From: an uncultured Oscillospiraceae bacterium
GTDB lineage: Bacteria; Bacillota; Clostridia; Oscillospirales; Oscillospiraceae
Assembly (NCBI GenBank): GCA_900762005.1
Contig: CAAFEV010000186.1
Location: 1 to 11,207, forward strand
Direction: 5' to 3'
DNA: 11,207 nucleotides
Shown here: positions 1 through 5,837 of the stretch, in pieces
Layout of the letters: each line of letters opens with the position of its first letter
How positions within the stretch are numbered: position 1 is the first letter of the stretch
Notes under the pieces: model-generated
The model's database searches: none
What the model saw: only the letters and a program-made list of their open reading frames with translations
What the model was told of the DNA's origin: nothing
Position numbers and translations under genes: made by a program

Positions 1-133
1 ATGGAAATTTCACAGCACAAGAAATCAAACGCTCCACAAGGATTATACCGTAAAAACACCGGGTTTGCAGGACGCGATTTTGACAATGGCAGAGGAACCG
101 GCTTTTACTCCAACGGTTGACATAGCGTCAGTT
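1..133. other. Operon-distal stretch without a clear gene
   Basis: This is the sequence downstream of the triosephosphate isomerase stop codon. Only short open frames are visible: a 39-codon plus-strand frame at 1-120 that begins exactly at the window edge, and a 26-codon minus-strand frame at 43-123. Neither has a recognisable product. I see no stem followed by a T-run in either direction, so no terminator for the operon is evident. A TATAAT hexamer on the minus strand is listed separately. A gene start at the very edge cannot be excluded, because one minus-strand frame stays open to base 1. Confidence 0.4.
42..70 (-). promoter_or_regulatory. Possible promoter for a gene beyond the window edge
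   Basis: Read on the minus strand there is a perfect TATAAT (plus-strand 42-47). Seventeen bases upstream the hexamer is CTGCAA, which matches the -35 consensus at only three of six positions. It lies after the last gene of the operon and points out of the window. A perfect -10 in a fairly GC-rich region is suggestive, but the poor -35 keeps this a weak call. Confidence 0.25.
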
Positions 134-883
134 TCAATGGTTGTAATTAATGATGCGGGAAAATTTTTCGGCAATCAGGCTTGCGCCGCCGATTAAGCCG
201 CCGTCGATTTCTGGCTGGCTCATCAGCTCGCCCGCATTATTGTCATTCATGCTGCCGCCGTAGAGAATACGGACATTCTCTGCGACATAGCCGAACAGAT
301 CCTTAACCGCGCCGCGAATGGCAGCGATTGTGGCATTGGCTTCGGCGGCGGTTGCCGTCATGCCCGTGCCGATTGCCCAGACAGGCTCATAAGCAATCAC
401 GACATCGGTGATTTGTGCCGTGGTAACGCCGCACAGGGCTGCCTTGGTTTGCAGGCAGACAACCTCGCCCGTGATGCCCGTTTGCTTTTGCGCCAAGCTC
501 TCGCCGACGCAGACAATCGGCTTCATGCCGCATTCGAGCACCTTCAGCGTCTTTTTGTTGACGGTTTCATCGGTTTCGCCGAAATACTGCCGACGCTCGG
601 AATGCCCGAGAATCACATACTCCACGCCGAGCTCCTTCAGGCTTGCACAGTTTGTTTCACCCGTATAGGCACCCTTATCGGCAAAGTGGACGTTCTGTGC
701 GCCGAGGTGGATTTCGCTGCCCTTAAGCTGCGCGCCGGCGGCAAACAGGCTGACGGTTTGCGGACAGACAACGACCTCGACATTTGTTTTCGGCTGGATT
801 TTCTTGAGGTCCTGCAATAAGGCAACGGTTTCTGCCGGTGTTTTGTTCATTTTCCAGTTGCCGGCAATCATTGGTCTTCTCAT
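134..883 (-). CDS. tpiA: Triosephosphate isomerase
   Basis: Interconverts D-glyceraldehyde 3-phosphate and dihydroxyacetone phosphate. The 249 residues match the usual bacterial length. The N-terminal GNWKMN motif carries Asn9 and Lys11. The catalytic histidine is His94 in LGHSERR, and the catalytic base is Glu166 in AYEPVWAIGTG. The phosphate-gripping YGGS (208-211) and the GGLIGGASL segment near the C-terminus are intact, so the enzyme should be active. The ATG follows GAGGGCGG, 15 bases after the upstream aldolase stop. The protein starts directly with the barrel, with no amphipathic leader, so I infer it works in the cytosol or at the shell exterior. In Firmicutes this gene normally sits in the glycolytic gapA-pgk cluster. 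Here it follows two aldolases that release its substrate, which suggests a dedicated copy serving the compartment pathway. Confidence 0.96.
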   Translation of the reverse strand: MRRPMIAGNWKMNKTPAETVALLQDLKKIQPKTNVEVVVCPQTVSLFAAGAQLKGSEIHLGAQNVHFADKGAYTGETNCASLKELGVEYVILGHSERRQYFGETDETVNKKTLKVLECGMKPIVCVGESLAQKQTGITGEVVCLQTKAALCGVTTAQITDVVIAYEPVWAIGTGMTATAAEANATIAAIRGAVKDLFGYVAENVRILYGGSMNDNNAGELMSQPEIDGGLIGGASLIAEKFSRIINYNH

Positions 884-898
884 GAAGCCGCCCTCAAA

Positions 899-1732
899 TC
901 AATACAGCTTTTTGCGGATTTCGACATTGCCGGACGGGCACTGGTTCTTGCAGTTACCGCAGTTGACGCACTTGTGTTCATCATTTTTCACGCCGGAGAC
1001 AATCTTTCCGGTGGAGCTGGCACCGATACGGCTTGCACCTGCCTGAATCATAGCAACCGCATCGTCATAGGTACGCACGCCGCCGGACGCCTTGACGCCC
1101 AGCTCGGGTCCGACCGTCTCGCGCATGAGGCGGATATCCTCGACGGTAGCACCGCCGGTGGAATAGCCGGTGGAAGTTTTTACAAAGTGTGCGCCGGCAA
1201 GCTTTGCAACCGTGCACGCCTTGACCTTTTCCTCGTCGGTCAGCAGGCAGGCTTCGATGATGACCTTGACCTGTGCGCGACCCTTAACGGCATTGACCAC
1301 GCCCTCGATGTCGCGCTTGACAAGCAACCAGTCGCCGGACTTGATTGCACCGACGTTAATGACCATGTCAATCTCGCGTGCACCCTTGTTGGCTGCGTCG
1401 GAGGCTTCAAACGCCTTGGTTTCGGGCGTGCAGGTGCCGAACGGGAAGGCGATGACGCAGCACGGGGTCACGCCGCTGCCCTCCAGCTGCCCTGCAACAT
1501 ATTGGATATAGGACGGGTTGACGCACACGCTTGCGCAGTGGTACTTTTTCGCCTCGTCACAGATTTTACGGATGTCGGAGACGCTTGCCTCCGGCTTGAG
1601 GAAGGTATGGTCGATGTACTTCGCCATATCCGCAGGGTTCATACCGTTGCTCTGCTGCGGAGCCGAGACCTGCGTGCCGTACTTGGAGCAGATTTCTTCC
1701 GTGACTTGTCTGATAATTTCATTGATATCCAT
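899..1732 (-). CDS. deoC: Deoxyribose-phosphate aldolase with N-terminal leader and C-terminal four-cysteine motif
   Basis: Cleaves 2-deoxy-D-ribose 5-phosphate to acetaldehyde and glyceraldehyde 3-phosphate; likely the signature enzyme of this compartment. The 277-residue protein has three parts. Residues 1-20 form an amphipathic helix (Ile3, Ile6, Ile7, Val10, Ile14) like BMC encapsulation peptides, followed by a Gln/Ser/Pro linker to about residue 35. Residues 36-247 are the class I DERA barrel with DHTFLKP, Asp122, the Schiff-base Lys185 in VKTSTGY, Lys214 in GVKASGG and the phosphate-binding ASS at 238-240. Residues 251-277 carry Cys255-x2-Cys258-x2-Cys261-x3-Cys265-Pro, a 4Fe-4S ferredoxin-type motif not expected in DERA. 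I chose the ATG at 1732 because it gives the same MDIxxI start as the neighbouring paralogue. A TTG two codons upstream (1738) has a better-spaced AGGA and remains possible. Confidence 0.93.
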   Translation of the reverse strand: MDINEIIRQVTEEICSKYGTQVSAPQQSNGMNPADMAKYIDHTFLKPEASVSDIRKICDEAKKYHCASVCVNPSYIQYVAGQLEGSGVTPCCVIAFPFGTCTPETKAFEASDAANKGAREIDMVINVGAIKSGDWLLVKRDIEGVVNAVKGRAQVKVIIEACLLTDEEKVKACTVAKLAGAHFVKTSTGYSTGGATVEDIRLMRETVGPELGVKASGGVRTYDDAVAMIQAGASRIGASSTGKIVSGVKNDEHKCVNCGNCKNQCPSGNVEIRKKLY

Positions 1733-1756
1733 GAACAATTTGTTCCTTTCTTCGGT

Positions 1757-2509
1757 TTACTTTCGCGCTTCTTCCGCGATTCTTGCCGTTGCGGTCAAGC
1801 CCAGACGGGTCGCACCCGCCGCCAGCAGGCTCTGCGCCTGCGCGAGCGTTTTAATGCCGCCGTCAATCTTAATGCCAACGCTTCTGCCGAGAATGTCATA
1901 GGCAAAGCGAACCTCCTGTTCTCTTGCGCCGTGACCGCTGAGCACATTTTGAATTTTCACATAGTCCACGCCGCTGCCGCGTAGCATGGTCAGGACCTTG
2001 CGCTGTTCCTCCGGCGTATAGAGCGAATGCTCAAAAACCGCTTTCAGCTTTGCCTTTCCCGCCGCAAGCTGCACCAATTGGTTGATTTCCGTCTGCGCGG
2101 TATCAAATCTGCCGGACTTGATGGCAAGCACGTTGAGCGCAACATCAATTTCCGTTGCGCCGTTTGCCATGCACTCGCGCAGCTCGGCAATCTTCGCCGC
2201 AAACGACATACAGCCGTGCGGAAAGCCGATTGCCGTACCGACTGCGACCGGGCTGCCAAGGAGGGCTTCCCGCGCAGCCGGGACATAGTAAGGCGCGACA
2301 CAGACTGCGGCGACGGAGTACTTCCGCGCAACAGCGCATTCCGCAAGCAGCTTATCCAGCGTCAAATCGGGATTGAGCAGAGAATGCTCCAGATGCGCAA
2401 CCACATCCGCTCCGGTGACCTGACCGGCAAACGGCGCGGGAGCTGCGTCCATATGGAAGTATTGCAGCACCTGCCGCTCTACTTCTTTTCTGATTGCTTC
2501 AATATCCAT
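1757..2509 (-). CDS. Divergent DeoC-family aldolase paralogue
   Basis: A second DERA-fold protein, 250 residues, aligning with the downstream copy almost without gaps. Residues 1-18 form an amphipathic leader (Ile3, Ile6, Val10, Val14, Leu15, Phe18), again suggesting encapsulation. The catalytic set is kept at the same positions: Asp122, Lys185 in YVK and Lys214 in GIK. The surroundings differ: TSTG after Lys185 is IQNV, the SS pair near the C-terminus is TA (239-240), and DHTFLKP is EHSLLNP. Those TSTG and SS elements bind substrate phosphate in studied DERAs. The protein may therefore use another substrate, form a mixed complex with the intact paralogue, or be a poor enzyme. It lacks the cysteine tail. 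Its ATG overlaps the previous stop by one base (TGATG), with GGAG eight bases upstream. I am confident of the family but not of the substrate. Confidence 0.85.
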   Translation of the reverse strand: MDIEAIRKEVERQVLQYFHMDAAPAPFAGQVTGADVVAHLEHSLLNPDLTLDKLLAECAVARKYSVAAVCVAPYYVPAAREALLGSPVAVGTAIGFPHGCMSFAAKIAELRECMANGATEIDVALNVLAIKSGRFDTAQTEINQLVQLAAGKAKLKAVFEHSLYTPEEQRKVLTMLRGSGVDYVKIQNVLSGHGAREQEVRFAYDILGRSVGIKIDGGIKTLAQAQSLLAAGATRLGLTATARIAEEARK

Positions 2510-2796
2510 CAGTGATACTCCCTTACTTCGCCGTCAAAGGTCAGGTGGTCAATCACGCCGCAGATGGTGATGTCGCCGATGCAGTGCTTACCGAGCAGGA
2601 GATTCGCGGCTCCGCCGTCGGCGACAACAACCACGGTATCTCCGATGCCGGCATCCGCCACATCAAAGGCAATTGCCTGATTACCGGTCAGACTGCCCTG
2701 TTCATCGATATAGTCGATAATCATGAGCTTCTGTCCGGCAAAGCCGACATCCTTTACGGTGGAGACGACATTCCCGACGACTCTTGCGAGCTTCAT
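2509..2796 (-). CDS. BMC-P (EutN/CcmL-type) shell vertex protein
   Basis: A 95-residue EutN/CcmL-family protein. In this family five copies form a pentamer that caps an icosahedral vertex of the shell. It opens with the typical VVGNVVSTVKD strand-loop (residues 6-16), then a ligand-like loop, GDTVVVVADGGAA (52-64), and ends with the ICGVIDHL strand. Its sequence differs strongly from the other two BMC-P proteins in the window. The ATG overlaps the upstream BMC-H stop by four bases and has only a weak purine-rich leader (GAAGATGGG, no spacing), so translation is probably coupled to the BMC-H gene. That would keep pentamer output well below hexamer output, as shell geometry requires. The second aldolase begins at its stop codon. 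Confidence 0.92.
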   Translation of the reverse strand: MKLARVVGNVVSTVKDVGFAGQKLMIIDYIDEQGSLTGNQAIAFDVADAGIGDTVVVVADGGAANLLLGKHCIGDITICGVIDHLTFDGEVREYH

Positions 2797-3068
2797 CCCA
2801 TCTTCGGGAGGATGCCCTCCACATCGTCATGCGGCGAGGGAATGACGTGGCAGCCGTACAACTCGCCGACGCGCTTTGCGGCGGTTGCGCCTGCGTCTAC
2901 CGCCGCCTTGACCGCGCCGACATCGCCGCGCACCATAACAGTTACCAAGCCGGAGCCGATTTGCTCCTTGCCGATTAAATGGACATTTGCAGCCTTAACC
3001 ATAGCATCCGCAGCTTCGACAGAGCCGATTAAGCCACGGGTTTCCACCATACCGAGTGCTAATTTCAT
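2793..3068 (-). CDS. BMC-H (PduA-like) hexameric shell protein, third copy
   Basis: A 91-residue single-domain BMC protein that should form flat hexamers, the main facet tile of the shell. It has the PduA-like start LGMVETRG, the EAADAMVKAA helix, the pore loop IGSG (37-40) and the conserved VRGDVGAVKAAVDAG segment. It differs from the other two BMC-H copies at seven of 91 positions each. The changes include Glu instead of Gln at 35, close to the pore loop, and Lys at 89 near the C-terminus. GGAGG lies seven bases before the ATG, a strong ribosome binding site, and the start overlaps the upstream BMC-P stop by four bases (ATGA). The small metabolites of this pathway would be expected to pass through pores of this type. 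Confidence 0.96.
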   Translation of the reverse strand: MKLALGMVETRGLIGSVEAADAMVKAANVHLIGKEQIGSGLVTVMVRGDVGAVKAAVDAGATAAKRVGELYGCHVIPSPHDDVEGILPKMG

Positions 3069-3346
3069 TTTATTTCCTCCGTTATCTGAACATTATAAGA
3101 ATCAATAAATCCGACAATGGCGGCATCGGCAGGTGTCCGCTTGGTGCGGAACATCCGACCTGCCTCCTTCGAACCGATCATGTAGACAAAATCGCCTTTT
3201 CCCGCCTGCCGCGTAGAGTCCGCTGCAACAATCATCTTTGTTTTTTTGCCCTTTTCAATCAGCTGAACAACAAGCAGCGGAATATTATCCAAGTTCGGCT
3301 CCTTGACCGTAGCAACTACGGTGCCGACGACCTGTCCGGTATACAT
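3065..3346 (-). CDS. BMC-P (EutN/CcmL-type) shell vertex protein
   Basis: A 93-residue EutN/CcmL-family pentamer-forming protein. It shows the family start YTGQVVGTVVATVKEP, a central AADSTRQAGKGDFVYMIGSKEAGRMF segment (the usual GDxVxxxxGxxA-type loop) and the closing AAIVGFIDSYNV strand. It sits between two BMC-H genes. It begins three bases after the upstream BMC-H stop and overlaps the downstream BMC-H start by four bases. There is no good Shine-Dalgarno sequence within the usual distance of its ATG; the nearest GAGGG is about 24 bases away, inside the upstream gene. Translational coupling and low output are therefore likely. It is clearly distinct from the BMC-P at 2509-2796, so the shell probably has more than one kind of vertex. 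Confidence 0.93.
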   Translation of the reverse strand: MYTGQVVGTVVATVKEPNLDNIPLLVVQLIEKGKKTKMIVAADSTRQAGKGDFVYMIGSKEAGRMFRTKRTPADAAIVGFIDSYNVQITEEIK

Positions 3347-3349
3347 CGC

Positions 3350-3625
3350 TTAACCGATGGTCGGCAGAATGCCCTCAACATCGTCATGCGGCGACGGAAT
3401 GACATGGCAGCCGTACAGCTCGCCGACGCGCTTTGCAGCCGTTGCACCCGCGTCTACCGCCGCCTTGACTGCGCCGACATCGCCGCGCACCATAACGGTG
3501 ACGAGTCCGCTGCCGATTTGCTGCTTGCCGATGAGGTGAACATCTGCTGCCTTGACCATGGCATCGGCGGCCTCAATCGCGCCGATTAAGCCGCGGGTTT
3601 CAATCATACCAAGTGCTAATTTCAT
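3350..3625 (-). CDS. BMC-H (PduA-like) hexameric shell protein, second copy
   Basis: A 91-residue BMC-H tile protein, differing from the first copy at only four positions (Leu3, Asp28, Asp81, Ile90). It keeps the IGSG pore loop at 37-40 and the VRGDVGAV motif. At DNA level the copies differ mostly at third codon positions, so the protein is held constant by selection rather than being a very recent duplicate. AAAGGAG lies nine bases before the ATG. It begins 19 bases after the first BMC-H gene and is followed three bases later by a BMC-P gene. It is expected to co-assemble into mixed or parallel hexamers with the other two copies. Confidence 0.96.
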   Translation of the reverse strand: MKLALGMIETRGLIGAIEAADAMVKAADVHLIGKQQIGSGLVTVMVRGDVGAVKAAVDAGATAAKRVGELYGCHVIPSPHDDVEGILPTIG

Positions 3626-3644
3626 TGTTTTCTGCTCCTTTCAA

Positions 3645-3920
3645 TTAACCCATCGTGGGCAAAATGCCTTCGACGTCGTTGTGCGGGGACGGAATGACGT
3701 GGCAGCCGTACAGCTCACCGACGCGCTTTGCAGCCGTTGCGCCCGCGTCTACCGCCGCCTTGACTGCGCCGACATCTCCGCGCACCATGACGGTAACAAG
3801 GCCGCTGCCGATTTGCTGCTTGCCGATGAGGTGGACGTTTGCTGCCTTGACCATGGCATCGGCTGCTTCAATGGCACCGATGAGGCCGCGGGTTTCGATC
3901 ATGCCCAATGCTTCTTTCAT
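3645..3920 (-). CDS. BMC-H (PduA-like) hexameric shell protein, first copy
   Basis: First of three nearly identical 91-residue BMC-H proteins. It has the MKEALGMIETRG start shared with PduA/EutM-type tiles, the pore loop IGSG at 37-40 and the HVIPSPH segment near the C-terminus. I chose the ATG at 3920. A TTG five codons upstream (3935) overlaps the ribosome binding site and would add a five-residue extension missing from the other copies. GGAGG lies eight bases before the chosen ATG. The gene is preceded by 58 bases of A/T-rich non-coding sequence, the largest gap inside the operon, suggesting that expression of the shell genes is adjusted here. Glu3 instead of Leu3 is the clearest difference from its siblings. 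Confidence 0.95.
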   Translation of the reverse strand: MKEALGMIETRGLIGAIEAADAMVKAANVHLIGKQQIGSGLVTVMVRGDVGAVKAAVDAGATAAKRVGELYGCHVIPSPHNDVEGILPTMG

Positions 3921-3978
3921 GAAAAAATCCTCCAAAAATTATTTTTGTTTTTTCGTCATTTATGTTCAGGCTGTAAGC
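3921..3978 (-). promoter_or_regulatory. A/T-rich leader before the shell cluster, with small hairpin
   Basis: Largest internal gap in the operon downstream of the alcohol dehydrogenase. On the minus strand it begins with a small inverted repeat, CTGTA and TACAG (plus-strand arms 3971-3975 and 3983-3987), spanning the BMC-T stop codon. An A-rich run and a strong GGAGG before the first BMC-H gene follow. A TGAACA hexamer with AATAAT 19 bases later resembles a poor promoter. The hairpin has no T-run directly behind it, so it is not a convincing terminator. It may act in mRNA processing or in raising shell-protein output. This is inference. Confidence 0.3.
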
Positions 3979-4524
3979 TTAGTACAGCGACTGAATCAAG
4001 TCCGGATGCGGCGAGGGAATAATCACACTCTCCGCCAAAAGCCCTGCCGCCTCGGGCATTGCTTCGCCCGCCTTGACGGCGGCACGCACTGCGGCGACCT
4101 CGCCGGTCATGGTGATGAACGCCTTGCCGCCCAGACCGCGTCCGAGCCGGATGTCCATCAGCTGGATGTTCGCCGCCTTGACCGCCGCGTCGGCAACCAC
4201 AACCGCCGCGCAGAGACTGAACGACTCCATCACGCCGACGGCGGCAACCTCGCCGATTTCGTTGCAGGCATTGATTGCCTTCGGCACCTGCTCGTGGACG
4301 TGCGGGATAACCATGCTGTCAACCAAGTGCATTCCGGCGGTACGCTTGCCCGCCTCGACGCTCTCCTTGACTGCGGCAACCTCGCCCGCAATAATCACGA
4401 CGTATTTACCCGCGCAAATCGGATGCGCCGCAATCAGCTCCGCCGTGGCAGCCTTGAGCATTGCATCGCCCGCCTCGACGCCGAGGGGGATGCTGTTGGT
4501 CTCTATCATACCTAATGCATTCAT
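3979..4524 (-). CDS. pduT: BMC-T tandem-domain shell protein, PduT-like
   Basis: A 181-residue protein with two BMC domains (about 1-92 and 93-181) that should form a pseudo-hexameric trimer. Domain 1 opens LGMIETNSIPLG and domain 2 opens AVGVMESFSLCAA. In domain 1 the pore-loop motif PICAGK carries Cys37, equivalent to the PduT cysteine (Cys38 in the Salmonella protein, ICPGK). That residue binds a 4Fe-4S cluster at the trimer axis, so this copy probably carries a cluster too. The gene overlaps the PduS-like gene upstream by four bases (ATGA) and has its own GGAGGG seven bases before the ATG. PduS and PduT are known partners, so together they plausibly form an electron route across the shell wall. 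Confidence 0.92.
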   Translation of the reverse strand: MNALGMIETNSIPLGVEAGDAMLKAATAELIAAHPICAGKYVVIIAGEVAAVKESVEAGKRTAGMHLVDSMVIPHVHEQVPKAINACNEIGEVAAVGVMESFSLCAAVVVADAAVKAANIQLMDIRLGRGLGGKAFITMTGEVAAVRAAVKAGEAMPEAAGLLAESVIIPSPHPDLIQSLY

Positions 4525-5834
4525 TTGCTCGCCCTCCTGATTTCAATGTAGCTGTCCGTAACCTCGCTGACCGTGCCGGAGATGCTTGCGTGCATTTTTA
4601 CGCCGAGCTTCTTTTCGGCGATGTCGGCAATCAGCTGATTCTTGCGCACCTTGTCACCGACGGCAACCATCGGTACGCTCGGTGTGCCGACGCCCATACG
4701 CAGCTCAATGCGAACCAGCTGAGTGGCTTGCAGCTTATCATTGAGCGGCGCGGGCACATCATACTGCTGCAAGCCGAGCCGTGCAATCAGACGGGAGACC
4801 GGAATTTTTTTATTCTCGATGCCGCCGTCCACCGGGGCGAATACCTCCTTGCGCGGACGCACGCCCTTGGCGGAGATGGCCGCCTTGACCGCCTGCATGA
4901 CCTGCGACGGTCTTAAGCCGAAGTTGCAGGCATAATAGGAGCAGACGCCGCAGTTGCAGCAGGAGAAAATGCCGTTGAAATCGCCGAGCAGGTCAACGCC
5001 GTTGGCAATCGAGCGCATCGCCTTGTGCGGCTGCACGTTCAAGCCCAGAGAATTGCGCGGGCAGAGCTGCGTGCACATCGAGCACTGGCAGCACACCGCC
5101 ATAATCGTGCGCAAATCGAGTGCGAGCGTTTTTTTCGCAAGCAGCGGATGGTTTTTCGGAATGGCAAGCAGACCGCCCGTGGTCTTTGTCACAGGGATGT
5201 TCAGGTCGTAAACCACACGTCCCATACAGGGACCGCCGATCAAGAACGCGCATTCCTCCGTTGTGCCGCCCGCCTTTTCCAGAAGCTCACCGAGCATCAT
5301 GCCGACGGGAACGCGGAGCGTGACCGGGTTTTTGACCGCGCCGCCGACCGTGACGTATTTTTCAATGACCTTTTTGCCGTCCATCGCGTTTGCAATGTTG
5401 ACTAAGGTGCTGACATTGCAGACCACCGTGCCGACATCGAGCGGCAGTCCGCCCGTCGGGACAACTCTGCCGGTGACCTCATAGACAAGCTGCTGTTCGT
5501 CACCCGCCGGGTAATACGCCTCCAAAAGGTGCATTGAGACATCGTCCGCGTCCTTCAGAACCGTTTTCAGTGCCGCAACCGCGTCCTTATAATGTGCCTT
5601 CAGGCAGATAATCGCGTGCTTCGCACCGGTAAATTCCTTCACCGCACGAATCCCGCGCACCACCTCCGCCGCATAGACCTGCATCACCTGCTGATCCACG
5701 CGCAGAAGCGGCTCGCACTCAGCACCGTTTGCAAGGATGTACTCCGCCTTGCAGTTGATTTTCACATGGGTCGGAAAGCCCGCGCCGCCCGCGCCGAGAA
5801 TTCCTGCGTCACAGACAAGTTTGTTCAGCTCCAT
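4521..5834 (-). CDS. pduS: PduS-like RnfC-type flavin/iron-sulfur oxidoreductase
   Basis: A 437-residue protein of the PduS/RnfC type. The N-terminus has a glycine-rich flavin/nucleotide-binding stretch GAGGAGFPTHVK (14-25) and NGAECEP (36-42). An SLBB-like region follows at about 165-215. Two Fe-S motifs come next: Cys248, Cys251, Cys254, Cys258-Pro, then Cys292 or 293, Cys295, Cys298 and Cys303. The C-terminal part (about 355-437) resembles a barrel-sandwich module. In the Pdu compartment PduS is described as a cobalamin reductase that binds the shell protein PduT. No B12-dependent enzyme is encoded here, so I infer a redox role, such as oxidising NADH and passing electrons to the BMC-T cluster. 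The gene starts three bases after the aldehyde dehydrogenase stop with no good ribosome binding site, so translation is probably coupled. No transmembrane segment is apparent. Confidence 0.9.
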   Translation of the reverse strand: MELNKLVCDAGILGAGGAGFPTHVKINCKAEYILANGAECEPLLRVDQQVMQVYAAEVVRGIRAVKEFTGAKHAIICLKAHYKDAVAALKTVLKDADDVSMHLLEAYYPAGDEQQLVYEVTGRVVPTGGLPLDVGTVVCNVSTLVNIANAMDGKKVIEKYVTVGGAVKNPVTLRVPVGMMLGELLEKAGGTTEECAFLIGGPCMGRVVYDLNIPVTKTTGGLLAIPKNHPLLAKKTLALDLRTIMAVCCQCSMCTQLCPRNSLGLNVQPHKAMRSIANGVDLLGDFNGIFSCCNCGVCSYYACNFGLRPSQVMQAVKAAISAKGVRPRKEVFAPVDGGIENKKIPVSRLIARLGLQQYDVPAPLNDKLQATQLVRIELRMGVGTPSVPMVAVGDKVRKNQLIADIAEKKLGVKMHASISGTVSEVTDSYIEIRRASK

Positions 5835-5837
5835 GGC

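Noticed and set aside
1..120. Plus-strand 39-codon frame starting at base 1
   Set aside because: Its start coincides with the window edge, no upstream ribosome binding site can be seen and the product is not recognisable.
974..1984. Long plus-strand open frame (336 codons) over the aldolase genes
   Set aside because: It is antisense to two well-supported DeoC genes, its protein resembles no family I know, and it is the kind of spurious frame expected opposite GC-rich codons.
2793..3920. Repeated DNA blocks as a possible mobile or tandem repeat element
   Set aside because: The similarity follows three BMC-H coding regions, with mostly silent differences. There are no terminal repeats or transposase.
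3921..3935. TTG start giving the first BMC-H a MEDFF extension
   Set aside because: The TTG falls within the GGAGG region, while the ATG at 3920 has ideal spacing and gives the same 91-residue length as the two sister genes.
3971..3987. Hairpin at the BMC-T stop as a terminator
   Set aside because: The stem has only five mostly A/T pairs and no T-run follows; genes continue downstream in the same direction.
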